A stretch of DNA of 11,104 nt. It comes from RGIG5952 sp045603485. Lineage in GTDB: Bacteria; Verrucomicrobiota; Kiritimatiellia; RFP12; JAAYLN01. Location: NCBI GenBank assembly GCA_045603485.1, contig JAZUMF010000063.1, forward strand, positions 1 to 11,104, in the 5' to 3' direction. Under the pieces are notes generated by a model. The model was given only the letters and a program-made list of their open reading frames with translations, searched no databases and was not told the origin of the DNA. Each line of letters begins with the position of its first letter. Within the stretch, counting starts at the first letter, position 1. Below are positions 1-7,112 of this stretch, piece by piece. The translations under genes were made by a program, and so were the position numbers.

Positions 1-1
1 T

Positions 2-301
2 GATAGGGGAAAGATTATTGGTCGAAATGCGGGGATAAAGGGATGGCTTGGTGAGAATATACCGCTGCTTTTGCAAAAGTATTCTACGATAATGCGATAT
101 AAGGCTATGGCGAAAAAGTTAAAGCAGCTGGTTGAGCTTGACGACCCTATCCCTGCTGAGGTGGTTCTTATTGATGAAACTTCGCAATCTACTGAAGATT
201 CTGTAAATGATAATAGCGAAAATGAGATTACGGTGCGGAACAAAATCTCACAATTTTCTCTGCGTTCTCTGCGAGAGAATTTTTCACTTATCCGTCATTA
301 A
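2..301 (+). CDS. C-terminal part of an unrecognised protein (5' end outside window)
   Basis: The frame is open from base 2 to a TAA at 299-301, so the gene probably enters from the left; a TTG at 71 could start a 76-residue product, but the reading frame continues upstream of it. About 99 residues are visible. The first half is basic and helix-prone (KGWLGENIPLLLQKYS, then RYKAMAKKLKQL). It is followed by an acidic, Ser/Asn-rich stretch (about residues 60-77 of the visible part) and a basic, Ser/Arg-rich tail ending SLIRH. I do not recognise the family and see no signal peptide or membrane segment. Base composition is more AT-rich than the minus-strand genes downstream, resembling the LRR gene at the other end. 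It converges on the minus-strand operon that ends at 662-693. Confidence 0.55.
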   Translation, partial: DRGKIIGRNAGIKGWLGENIPLLLQKYSTIMRYKAMAKKLKQLVELDDPIPAEVVLIDETSQSTEDSVNDNSENEITVRNKISQFSLRSLRENFSLIRH

Positions 302-326
302 ATTGCAAAAGTTCTCCTTTTTGTGT

Positions 327-437
327 ACTTCGGAAAAGGCACAAAAAACTTAACCCAAAAACTACAAAAATTCTTCACTATTACCTATTACCTATTTACT
401 AACTTTTCTGGGGACAGTCCTTTTCTGTTTCCGAAGT
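327..437. repeat. Possible small inverted-repeat element with GGGGACAGTCC motif
   Basis: ACTTCGGAAA at 327-336 is exactly complementary to TTTCCGAAGT at 428-437, enclosing about 90 bases. Inside are two exact tandem copies plus one variant of TATTACC (379-385, 386-392, 393-399) and GGGGACAGTCC at 410-420. From memory, GGGGACAGTCC-type strings occur in dispersed repeats near REP-associated (Y1/IS200-like) transposases in several phyla; that link is inference here because no transposase is visible in the window. Confidence 0.4.
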
Positions 438-469
438 TTGGGAGACTATTTTGATGAATCTCCTAAACT
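435..469 (+). other. Stem-loop, 11 bp with one G-U pair
   Basis: Bases 435-445 pair with 459-469 around a 13-base loop; the single non-Watson-Crick pair (440 with 464) is G-U when read as plus-strand RNA. The left arm can alternatively pair with CTCCCAAA at 476-483 (8 bp using 437-444), so two mutually exclusive folds exist. No T run follows, so it is not a standard intrinsic terminator. It overlaps the right arm of the inverted repeat at 428-437. Confidence 0.4.
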
Positions 470-661
470 CCAAAACTCCCAAAAGCGAAAGCAATTACCT
501 TTAAGTGTCAGACTGTTACACTTGACATCTCAGCTTCGCATTTCTATACTGTCATCTTATTTAGCTATTTCACACGGTGATCTCAGTTCAACTTGTAAAA
601 CTGAAAACTCACTATATTGTTTTATGCCGTAATACCCGATAATGGGAGGTAGGTCAAAACG

Positions 662-693
662 CAAAAAAAAGAACCCTGCCGTGCGGCAGGGTT
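662..693 (-). terminator. Intrinsic terminator of the GH20-hydG-PP-loop operon
   Basis: Read on the minus strand, a 9-10 bp GC-rich stem (684-693 pairing with 672-681, closing a very tight GC loop) is followed directly by eight T residues (complement of the A run 663-670). It starts 7 bases after the stop codon of the PP-loop gene. Stem, short loop and T tract make this a textbook Rho-independent terminator. Confidence 0.92.
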
Positions 694-699
694 ACATTT

Positions 700-1707
700 T
701 TATAGAAGCCAAGGTCTTGCTTCGTCACGCTCCATCGGCTCTGTCGGAATCTCGTCCAGAAGCTCGTCTTTCAAGAAGCGACGAATCTTAACCCTCCCTA
801 TTGATTTATCACTGTATGCGGCACAAAGCCTGCGAGCCTGTTCGATATCTTCTTCTTGTGCATCGGCATCAAGAAGGGTCGTAGGCCCAGGCACTCCGAT
901 TGGGCGGATTATAAAATAACTGCCATTGGCGGCAAGGCTGCGCATCCGCTCGTTTTCTGAGACATTACGGCCGACGATTGCCTTGGCTCCACCCGGCAAC
1001 AGGAAATGACGACCAAGCTTTAGAAGCTCTATTGCCGTCATATCACGCAACTGCCCACGATCGCGGAGAAGACCAAGTTTATTTGCAAAGAGCTTTTCCG
1101 TAAGGAGGCAACCACCTGCGGAGGATGGATATTCTTTTAGCCCGTAATGCTCGGCAAGAGCCATTTGGGCTTTACGGCTACGCCCTTCGATTTTCTGTAA
1201 ACGGGAGCGGTCGATGAGACCCTTCTTTTCCACCTCTGTCTCTGGAAGCAGCTGTGCGGAGAGCGGTCGAATGAGAATATCGGCGACATTGCAATCTTTA
1301 GCCACCATCTCAAGCGAACGGCGATTTTGAGACATAGGTCGTTGGTTCAAAACTTCGCCTGTCGCGACAAAATCCCATCCGCGCTCGCGACATATCTTCC
1401 CTGCCCGCATAATCATTCTGCCATGGCAATCGATACATGGATTTAGCGCACCGCCAAAGCCATGCTTCGGATGCTCAACCAAAGAGAGTATATCGTCGGA
1501 AAAATCAACGATATTTAACTTCAAGTCAATCAGCGAAGCACTTTTTCTGGCTTGCGTTGCACCAAAAAACGGACTTGTAAAGACCAGTCCTTCGACATAG
1601 CACCCTTGCTCTTGCAATACAAGCGCGGCAAGGATGCTGTCTAGTCCGCCTGAGAATAAGACAAGCCCGCAGGAGCTTTGCGGGGATGAGTTATCTGTTT
1701 CTGCCAT
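700..1707 (-). CDS. ThiI-like PP-loop ATPase with C-terminal NFACT-R_2 domain (putative tRNA thiolation enzyme)
   Basis: 335 residues. A PP-loop motif SGGLDS lies at residues 19-24, typical of ATP pyrophosphatases that adenylate a tRNA base before sulfur insertion. A Cys-x-x-Cys pair (Cys91, Cys94) sits in a conserved NPCIDCHGRM context and a third conserved-looking cysteine (Cys200) in SSAGGC; either could carry sulfur or bind a cluster or metal. Residues about 222-312 (LKLGRHF, IVGRN, GPTTLL) match my recollection of the NFACT-R_2 RNA-binding domain fused to bacterial ThiI-like enzymes. Such proteins are usually annotated as 'tRNA 4-thiouridine synthase ThiI' or, misleadingly, as thiouridylate methyltransferase. 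The N-terminal THUMP and rhodanese domains of classical ThiI are absent. It is the last gene of the operon; ATG at 1707 lies 18 bases after the hydG stop, with a weak GGAAAG ribosome-binding site. Cytoplasmic; no signal peptide. The exact modified base cannot be told from sequence. Confidence 0.85.
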   Translation of the reverse strand: MAETDNSSPQSSCGLVLFSGGLDSILAALVLQEQGCYVEGLVFTSPFFGATQARKSASLIDLKLNIVDFSDDILSLVEHPKHGFGGALNPCIDCHGRMIMRAGKICRERGWDFVATGEVLNQRPMSQNRRSLEMVAKDCNVADILIRPLSAQLLPETEVEKKGLIDRSRLQKIEGRSRKAQMALAEHYGLKEYPSSAGGCLLTEKLFANKLGLLRDRGQLRDMTAIELLKLGRHFLLPGGAKAIVGRNVSENERMRSLAANGSYFIIRPIGVPGPTTLLDADAQEEDIEQARRLCAAYSDKSIGRVKIRRFLKDELLDEIPTEPMERDEARPWLL

Positions 1708-1725
1708 AGCTTTCCGTTGGTAGGA

Positions 1726-3225
1726 TTAGAAATAGAGATCGCGCTCTCCTGCGACAATGCGGTTGTATCTTTCAAGAACTACCGGGTAGAATTTTGGATA
1801 CATTTCCTTAATTGCGGCAAGTTCTGCCTGAATGACAGGCTCACAGGCTGCAATGCTTTCAGGAGAGGCAAAGTCGTCAAGCCATTCACGATATGTCAAA
1901 ACTGCATTTATCTTGCAGAAGGTTCCCTCGCGGCCGGTCTTAAGCGCATCCATAATGCAACCGCCGGTCCTGCCGCAACGGTAGCCTGCCGTGCAGAATG
2001 AAGTAATAACGCCCTGCTTTGCGAGATCGACAATCATCTCTTCAAGTGAGCGTGTATCACCGAGGATAAACTGCTGCTCGTCCATCTTCTGCCCGACATT
2101 GCCCTCGGAATAACCGCCGATATCAATGCGTGTACCGGCATCCATCTGTGTGAGACCGATACGAAGGCAGCGGTCGCGGAGCTCCTTTGTCTCGCGGGCT
2201 GTAACGATCAGGCCTGTATACGGGACCGCAAGGCGGAGTACAAGGACGGCCTTGAAGAAATCGTCATCTGAGAAATTGCTCTTCGCATTGGCGACTTCCG
2301 AGCCTGACGCCGCGTGCATACGGGGAACGGAGAAGGTATGGGGGCCGATGCCGACAAAGCGCTCCAGCTCGCGTGCATGGGTACACATTGCGGCGACTTC
2401 AAACTTCCAGTCGAGATTGAGCCCGAATAAAACGCCAAGGCCGACATCATCAATTCCCGCATCAAATGCACGGTGCATACAGGTCAGGCGCCAGCCATAA
2501 TCACCCTTGACTGTATCTTGCGGATGCATTTCCCTGTATATCTTATGGTCGTAAGTTTCCTGAAATACCTGGAAAGTTCCGATTCCCGCCTTTTGAACGA
2601 CCTTCAAATCATCAATCGATAGCGGTGCCGCATTGACATTTATGCGGCGGACATTGCAAAGTCCGCGGCGCATTTGGGCGCTTGCGGAATAAATGCTATC
2701 GAGAGACTCTGCAATAAATTCCGCTCCTGTCATCGGATGCTCGCCAAAGACAGCCATAACGCGCTTGTGACCTAAGCGAATCATAGCCTCAGCCTCACGC
2801 TTAATCTCTTCCTGCGTTAGGCAACGGCGCTTTTCGTGGATATTGTCGGCACTGAAGCCGCAATAACGGCAACGGTTGACGCAGTAACTTGAGATGTACA
2901 TCGGAGCGAAGGTGACGACGCGATTGTCGTAAACCTTATGCTTAATCTCCCATGCGGCGGCGGCCATTTCATCAATTAACTCAGGATCGTCGACTGCAAG
3001 AAGAGCGGCGACCTCGTCCCCTGAGAGCGTCTGAATGGCAAGTGACTTTTGGATTATATCACGAACACGCTGCTTGTCGGGCTTTGAGTTGGCGCTAATC
3101 TCCTCATGAATGGCTTCATCATTGATGAAATCTCTGCCGTTCTGGTAATAACGGTCGATTTCATCGCGTTTAATCATCTTTTCAAGGAGTGGCTTTGTAG
3201 CCGCAAATTGAGTCTTTTCTTCCAT
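1726..3225 (-). CDS. hydG: HydG-like radical SAM tyrosine lyase ([FeFe]-hydrogenase H-cluster maturase family)
   Basis: 499 residues, close to the usual HydG length of about 470. The radical SAM cluster motif is Cys115-x3-Cys119-x2-Cys122, in the context ISSYCVNRCRYCGF, as in HydG and ThiH. Known HydG cleaves tyrosine to p-cresol and dehydroglycine and converts the latter to the CO and CN ligands of the H-cluster on an auxiliary Fe-S cluster bound by a C-terminal CX2CX22C motif. That region is recognisable here (YRxGRTG, then NAVLTYREWLDDFA) with preserved spacing, but the second cysteine is Gly414; Cys411 and Cys437 remain. Extra cysteines occur at 417 and 423. The protein is therefore a HydG homologue, but synthesis of the CO-bearing synthon is in doubt. 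No hydE, hydF or hydrogenase gene is in the window. ATG at 3225 has AGGAG at 3232-3236, 6 bases upstream; GH20 ends 19 bases before it. Alternative role: ThiH-like dehydroglycine supply. Confidence 0.88.
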   Translation of the reverse strand: MEEKTQFAATKPLLEKMIKRDEIDRYYQNGRDFINDEAIHEEISANSKPDKQRVRDIIQKSLAIQTLSGDEVAALLAVDDPELIDEMAAAAWEIKHKVYDNRVVTFAPMYISSYCVNRCRYCGFSADNIHEKRRCLTQEEIKREAEAMIRLGHKRVMAVFGEHPMTGAEFIAESLDSIYSASAQMRRGLCNVRRINVNAAPLSIDDLKVVQKAGIGTFQVFQETYDHKIYREMHPQDTVKGDYGWRLTCMHRAFDAGIDDVGLGVLFGLNLDWKFEVAAMCTHARELERFVGIGPHTFSVPRMHAASGSEVANAKSNFSDDDFFKAVLVLRLAVPYTGLIVTARETKELRDRCLRIGLTQMDAGTRIDIGGYSEGNVGQKMDEQQFILGDTRSLEEMIVDLAKQGVITSFCTAGYRCGRTGGCIMDALKTGREGTFCKINAVLTYREWLDDFASPESIAACEPVIQAELAAIKEMYPKFYPVVLERYNRIVAGERDLYF

Positions 3226-3244
3226 AACTATCTCCTAAGTGAAA

Positions 3245-4684
3245 TCATCTTGGCTTAAAAAGCTGTGTAGGGTCAAATGGCACGGCATAGCGTTCGTCTA
3301 GAATTCCCCATACGGTTCGCGCCATATTTGCCGCAGACCAATCGGTCTTTTCTTTGGCATAATAGGCAACTGTTGCCGCGAAGGGCACGCCCTTATGCCT
3401 GCCTGTCTTCAAAACATCGATCAACGATTTTATAAGTGCAGCGCGAAGGGTTGCCGCCTCGATGAGAATATCAGCCGCTGCGAGCTTGAACGAAGCATTG
3501 CGAACCTCGTCAATAGCCTGCTGCGTTGCGGTAAGCTGCTGTGACAGGTCAGCGATTGCCGCCTCCGGGAAGCCCGGAGTATGGGCAACATTACGCCCGA
3601 GAATATAATCAAACTGCCCTACCATTGGAGGCATTGCATCTTTATAAACATTCCAACTTCGGCCTTCGAAAAGATAAAAATTATCCCAGTCCGAAAGGCG
3701 ATAGAGAGTATCTGGTGTAATATCGCCGAAGAAGGATCTGACACACCGCTTAAACTCTTGTGAAGGATCAAGCTCTTGATCTGAATAACAGCGAGCCGCA
3801 AGCTCGAAAAGCGGATACTGGGCGACCTTTGACACACCTCGTATAGACCATGATGTCACGCAAAGTCCTAAAAACCCCTCTTGCCTTGCAAGAGCGGCTG
3901 ATGCTGCGATATTGGCCTCGTGAAAACGATATTTTGGCAGGAACGGGTCATCGCCATGGCTCTCTGCGGCTGCACAAAAGACGACATCATAACCATAGGA
4001 TTTCAAGAAATCGGTCTTGTTAGACCATTTGCTTACGGAATTGCTTGCCGTACCGTACCTGTAATCCCAATGCCATATCACAAATTCAGACGGAATATGT
4101 TTTACGGCTTCGTGCTCATCTCCGGAGAGAATCATATCACACCAGCATCCTGGACGAATATTTCGCTCTATAAGCTCGGATGCTACCTCCCGCAGATGTT
4201 CTCCGTAAAGTTCCATCCGATTACGGTTAGAACAAATCGGGCATTTGCCGAAGGAATACGCTTCGTCACCACCTAAATGGAAATAGCGGACATCCTCACC
4301 GAAAAGCTCAAGATACTCGTGTAAAAAGCCTTTTAAGAATTTGCGGACCTCCGGATTTGAAACGCAGTAGCAATCCTTTTTGTCGGGGAGCTCTCTCCAT
4401 TTGAAATATTCGCTATGAGACAAAATGTACTCGCCGTGTCCAAAGGTCTGCATAAGAGGTATAGGCATAAGCCCGAGAGCCTTGGCTTCAGCTAAAATCT
4501 CACGAAACTCTTCTTTAGAAAAGGCATCCTGCGATACACTCTCTGGGCAACATTCCCACTGGATTTTATCTTCAACTTCCCAAAGCACAGCGTCATAACC
4601 GCAAGATGCCGCAAATCGAAGCATCGACAATACGGTATCGCGCGTAAGTGCCTCTGTATTGAAATCTATGTGAAAAACTAACAT
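3245..4684 (-). CDS. GH20-family beta-N-acetylhexosaminidase-like glycosidase (hexosaminidase D-like)
   Basis: 479 residues. The family signature H-x-G-G-D-E is at residues 136-141 (HLGGDE); Asp140 and Glu141 correspond to the catalytic pair of GH20 enzymes, where Glu is the general acid and Asp positions the substrate's N-acetyl group. A Cys-Pro-x-Cys pair (148-151) follows directly, as in hexosaminidase D-like members. The upstream part shows a TIM-barrel pattern (LWEVEDKIQ, LMPIPLMQTFGH). There is no signal peptide, so it likely acts on imported amino-sugar oligosaccharides or glycoconjugate fragments in the cytoplasm, removing terminal GlcNAc or GalNAc. It is the first gene of a three-gene operon, with an extended -10 promoter about 45 bases upstream of its ATG and an AAAAGG-like ribosome-binding site. 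Its pairing with hydG is functionally puzzling. Substrate specificity is not readable from sequence. Confidence 0.85.
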   Translation of the reverse strand: MLVFHIDFNTEALTRDTVLSMLRFAASCGYDAVLWEVEDKIQWECCPESVSQDAFSKEEFREILAEAKALGLMPIPLMQTFGHGEYILSHSEYFKWRELPDKKDCYCVSNPEVRKFLKGFLHEYLELFGEDVRYFHLGGDEAYSFGKCPICSNRNRMELYGEHLREVASELIERNIRPGCWCDMILSGDEHEAVKHIPSEFVIWHWDYRYGTASNSVSKWSNKTDFLKSYGYDVVFCAAAESHGDDPFLPKYRFHEANIAASAALARQEGFLGLCVTSWSIRGVSKVAQYPLFELAARCYSDQELDPSQEFKRCVRSFFGDITPDTLYRLSDWDNFYLFEGRSWNVYKDAMPPMVGQFDYILGRNVAHTPGFPEAAIADLSQQLTATQQAIDEVRNASFKLAAADILIEAATLRAALIKSLIDVLKTGRHKGVPFAATVAYYAKEKTDWSAANMARTVWGILDERYAVPFDPTQLFKPR

Positions 4685-4729
4685 AAAAGAGCCTTTTGGA
4701 GGTCATACGCCTCAAGAATCACCTTAACC

Positions 4730-4758
4730 ATTATACCATAGGTAAGCCTCAATCGTCA
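4730..4758 (-). promoter_or_regulatory. Extended -10 promoter for the GH20-hydG-PP-loop operon
   Basis: On the minus strand TGGTATAAT (complement of 4730-4738) is a perfect -10 with the TGn extension. The -35 region at the 17-base spacing is poor (TGACGA, 4753-4758), which is usual for extended -10 promoters. Transcription would start near 4723, giving a leader of about 40 bases before the GH20 ATG at 4684. Confidence 0.75.
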
Positions 4759-4964
4759 CCAATCAAATGTCTGCAATTTTTCAAAAGGCATTATTTGCGG
4801 CACATCGCAAAACAAAAAAAGGTCCGTGAGGCAATCATGCAGTGACTTGAAAATTACAACATTAAAGATGGCTAAGATCACCTTGACAGCGCATATGCGA
4901 TGGAAACAAGGCCGCCTGGCGGAATTGGCGACCTTGGTTATTGGTAAGACCGTCACAAACACCA
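4739..4964. other. Intergenic region between serine hydrolase and GH20 operon
   Basis: About 225 bases. The minus-strand frame 4756-4968 overlaps the serine hydrolase stop codon and encodes a 70-residue hydrophobic sequence without a ribosome-binding site or recognisable family, so I do not call it a gene. The region holds the stem-loop at 4907-4936 and the promoter at its left edge; I see no RNA gene or operator-like palindrome otherwise. Confidence 0.5.
4907..4936 (-). terminator. Possible terminator of the serine hydrolase gene
   Basis: Bases 4907-4916 and 4927-4936 form a 10 bp stem with a 10-base loop. The one imperfect pair is G-U in minus-strand RNA but C-A in plus-strand RNA, so the fold suits minus-strand transcripts. 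It begins 28 bases after the serine hydrolase stop codon. Only three T residues follow, so termination may be inefficient or need Rho. Confidence 0.45.
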
Positions 4965-6068
4965 TCACTGCTTACGCAATATCTTGCGTACGATAATTGG
5001 AAGCTGGGCACGGCAGGCCGGATTCGGCGAATGGAGCATGTGCTGCAAAGTAAAGAGTGTAAAGCCATGTACCTTATCTACAAATGCCGCAGCCCCTGCC
5101 GCTCCACCCCAACCGAAATCGGTTGTATCATTGTCAAGGACGGAGGATTTGCAGCGGATACCTAGACCATAGCCATATCCTTGCGCGACGCCATATGTAT
5201 CCCATAAGGGTGGCGTCAGTCGGTCGGTTGCCATAAAATCAACCGTATCTTTGCCCAGAATTATATCGCCTACGCGCAACGCTTCAAGAAACTTTGCATA
5301 GTCTTCACAGGTAGAAATTCCACCGGCTCCTCCGCTTGCATACTTGGGCCCGAACTTATAGGCGTAAATGGCCTTACCGCAATCACAAGGCTTTTTCAAT
5401 GTCTTGTCATAAGAATACTGTGTAGCGATAGTATCAAGTTCGGAATCTGGGAGCATAAATGTCGTTTCCGTCATTCCCAGAGGTGATAATATATGCTCTT
5501 TGACATACTCTGCAAAGGGTTGCCCGGAGATGACTTCAACAACGGTTGCCAAAATATCGTGGCAAAGGCTGTATTGCCAGCGCGTGCCTGGATCAAAGTG
5601 AAGTGGATCTTGCGCGAGGCCTTTGGCAATATCTATATTTGAACAATCGGGGAGATGCTGCTTAACCCAACGAATGCCTGGCGAATTGACATCATAGGAA
5701 AACCCTGCCGACATGGTGAATAGATTCTCAATAAGAATCGGCGATTTGGCAGGGCGAATTGTATCACCGTCAATAACAGACATCTTTGCATACTCAGGAA
5801 TATAATCTGAAAGTGCATCCTCTAGCCTGAAAAGTTTTTTTTCGAATAGCTGCATTGCGGCGACACAGGTGATTACCTTTGAGCACGAATAGATGTTTAC
5901 ACGCTCTTTGCCTGTCATCGGATTTTGCTTTTCGAGATTTTCGAATCCGACCTGATGGCGAAAAAGACATTCGCCATTGAGAAGCAAAATGGTGTCGCTA
6001 CCAGGTCCCCCACCGATTGTAGGCATATTATCGAGGTATTCTTTAAGCTCAGAGAAATCAAGTTTCAT
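4965..6068 (-). CDS. Serine hydrolase, class C beta-lactamase/penicillin-binding-protein-like family
   Basis: 367 residues from ATG at 6068. That start has AGGAG at 6076-6080 with 7-base spacing; the frame is open further to 6224, but that would overlap fba and lacks a ribosome-binding site. The Ser-x-x-Lys nucleophile motif is Ser61-Cys-Ser-Lys64, followed by a typical helix. The second motif, usually Tyr-x-Asn, reads Tyr166-Ser-Leu168, in the usual WQYS context. The third motif, normally His/Lys-x-Gly, reads Trp320-Gly-Gly. Family members with such changes are often esterases or D-amino-acid peptidases rather than beta-lactamases, so antibiotic resistance should not be assumed. There is no signal peptide, which suggests cytoplasmic action. 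It lies just downstream of the strong fba terminator, and I see no convincing promoter of its own, so it may depend on read-through. Confidence 0.85.
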   Translation of the reverse strand: MKLDFSELKEYLDNMPTIGGGPGSDTILLLNGECLFRHQVGFENLEKQNPMTGKERVNIYSCSKVITCVAAMQLFEKKLFRLEDALSDYIPEYAKMSVIDGDTIRPAKSPILIENLFTMSAGFSYDVNSPGIRWVKQHLPDCSNIDIAKGLAQDPLHFDPGTRWQYSLCHDILATVVEVISGQPFAEYVKEHILSPLGMTETTFMLPDSELDTIATQYSYDKTLKKPCDCGKAIYAYKFGPKYASGGAGGISTCEDYAKFLEALRVGDIILGKDTVDFMATDRLTPPLWDTYGVAQGYGYGLGIRCKSSVLDNDTTDFGWGGAAGAAAFVDKVHGFTLFTLQHMLHSPNPACRAQLPIIVRKILRKQ

Positions 6069-6075
6069 TTTATAA

Positions 6076-6080
6076 CTCCT
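6076..6080 (-). promoter_or_regulatory. Ribosome-binding site that fixes the serine hydrolase start
   Basis: AGGAG on the minus strand, 7 bases before ATG 6068. It excludes the longer start at 6224, which would lie inside fba. Confidence 0.85.
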
Positions 6081-6087
6081 AGTTAAA

Positions 6088-6119
6088 ATAAAAAAAAGGA
6101 GAGGATTTGAATCCTCTCC
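6088..6119 (-). terminator. Intrinsic terminator after fba
   Basis: On the minus strand, a perfect 9 bp stem (6111-6119 with 6098-6106) with a four-base loop is followed by a T-rich tract (complement of 6088-6097, seven consecutive T first). It starts 22 bases after the aldolase stop codon and ends just before the ribosome-binding site of the serine hydrolase, so it separates or attenuates expression of the two genes. Confidence 0.92.
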
Positions 6120-6141
6120 CTTTATGTCGCCATAGGCTGTC

Positions 6142-7086
6142 TTACTTGGCAAGAGCAGCGCGGACATCGTCAGCCTGATATGCTGAACCGAGAAGGCAGT
6201 TCTTCTCGTAGATGAAGTCGGCATATTCCTTCATGAAGACCTTGCCTGGATCGCGAAGGTCGAACTTAGCAGGCTGATCGCGGAAGAACTCGCGATGGAC
6301 ACGGCACCAAACAAGACGACCATCGGTATCGATGTTGATCTTGGTTACGCCAAGCTTTGCAGCCTGAAGGAACTGGGTCGCATCAACACCCTTAGCACCC
6401 TTGATAGCGCCACCAGCGGCATTGATACGGGAAACCTCTCCGGGAGGAACGGATGAAGAACCGTGCATGACGAGCGGGAAGCCGGGAAGCTTTTCCTGAA
6501 CTTCAGCGAGGATGTCAAAGCGAAGCTTCTGGTCGCCATTGAACTTGAATGCACCGTGTGATGTACCAATCGCGCAAGCGAGTGAGTCGCAACCGGTCTT
6601 GGTAACGAAGTCGATAACCTCTTCGGGACGGGTGTAGACATGCTCATCAGAGGAGGTATCCTCCTCAACGCCCTTGAGCTGACCGAGCTCAGCCTCAACA
6701 ACGATGTTCTTGGCATGTGCAGCCTCAACAACGCGCTTGGTGATCTCGACATTCTGGTCGTAAGGGAATGCTGAAGCGTCAATCATGACTGAAGAATAGA
6801 CGCCAGACTCGATGCAGTCCATGCAGGTAGCTTCGTCACCGTGATCCAAGTGTACTGCGAAGATTGCATCAGGGAAGACCTCGTTGGCGGTGAGCATCAT
6901 TGACTCGAGCATCTTCTTGTGGGTGTAGTTGCGGGCACCCTTGGAAAGCTGGACGATAAATGGAGCCTTGGAGCGGACATTACCCTCGAAAAGACCCATG
7001 GTCTGCTCGAGGTTGTTGATATTGTATGCACCGATTGCATACTTGCCATATGCGTGCTTGAAAAGTTCTTTTGTATTGACAATCAT
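6142..7086 (-). CDS. fba: Class II fructose-1,6-bisphosphate aldolase
   Basis: 314 residues from ATG 7086, chosen because AGGAG (7094-7098) lies 7 bases upstream; the frame extends to 7125 without such a site. The enzyme interconverts fructose-1,6-bisphosphate with dihydroxyacetone phosphate and glyceraldehyde-3-phosphate using Zn2+. Visible landmarks: HLDHG (Asp81 catalytic, His82 zinc ligand), EAELGQ (131-136), GTSHG (His177, zinc), MHG (His208, zinc), and NIDTDGR (251-257), which binds substrate. The tail with DGRLVW, VHREFFRDQPAKFD and PGKVFM is, as I recall, typical of the Bacteroides-like branch rather than the E. coli FbaA branch. All catalytic residues are intact. It follows fusA by 69 bases with a stem-loop between them, and is closed by a strong terminator. 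Central glycolysis/gluconeogenesis, cytoplasmic. Confidence 0.95.
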   Translation of the reverse strand: MIVNTKELFKHAYGKYAIGAYNINNLEQTMGLFEGNVRSKAPFIVQLSKGARNYTHKKMLESMMLTANEVFPDAIFAVHLDHGDEATCMDCIESGVYSSVMIDASAFPYDQNVEITKRVVEAAHAKNIVVEAELGQLKGVEEDTSSDEHVYTRPEEVIDFVTKTGCDSLACAIGTSHGAFKFNGDQKLRFDILAEVQEKLPGFPLVMHGSSSVPPGEVSRINAAGGAIKGAKGVDATQFLQAAKLGVTKINIDTDGRLVWCRVHREFFRDQPAKFDLRDPGKVFMKEYADFIYEKNCLLGSAYQADDVRAALAK

Positions 7087-7093
7087 TGTTTTT

Positions 7094-7098
7094 CTCCT
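7094..7098 (-). promoter_or_regulatory. Ribosome-binding site that fixes the fba start
   Basis: AGGAG on the minus strand, 7 bases upstream of ATG 7086. This supports the 314-residue product over a start 13 codons earlier. Confidence 0.88.
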
Positions 7099-7112
7099 TA
7101 GTTTTGGCTGTT

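Larger units (their letters stand above)
302..661. other. Gene-free intergenic stretch with short repeats
   Basis: About 360 bases between two convergent transcription units. The only ORF of note (438-632, ATG-less TTG start, 64 residues, low complexity, no ribosome-binding site) looks like chance. The stretch is AT-rich and contains a 10-base inverted repeat pair 101 bases apart, a 7-base tandem repeat, a GGGGACAGTCC motif at 410-420 and a stem-loop at 435-469, listed separately. Together these look like a dispersed intergenic element rather than a decayed gene. No clear U-tract terminator for the left-hand gene is visible; a weak stem (320-326 with 340-346) lacks a following T run. Confidence 0.5.

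Noticed and set aside
438..632. 64-residue plus-strand frame in the left intergenic region
   Set aside because: TTG start, no ribosome-binding site, overlaps inverted repeats, no recognisable protein features.
4756..4968. 70-residue minus-strand frame overlapping the serine hydrolase stop
   Set aside because: Overlap by a few bases could suggest coupling, but there is no family resemblance, no good ribosome-binding site and it runs through a stem-loop and towards the GH20 promoter.
4973..4990. Inverted repeat TACGCAA/TTGCGTA near the end of the serine hydrolase gene
   Set aside because: Lies within the coding region, short, with no T tract; likely incidental.
6069..6224. Longer N-terminus for the serine hydrolase
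   Set aside because: It would overlap the end of fba and translate the terminator hairpin; the AGGAG before ATG 6068 marks the real start.
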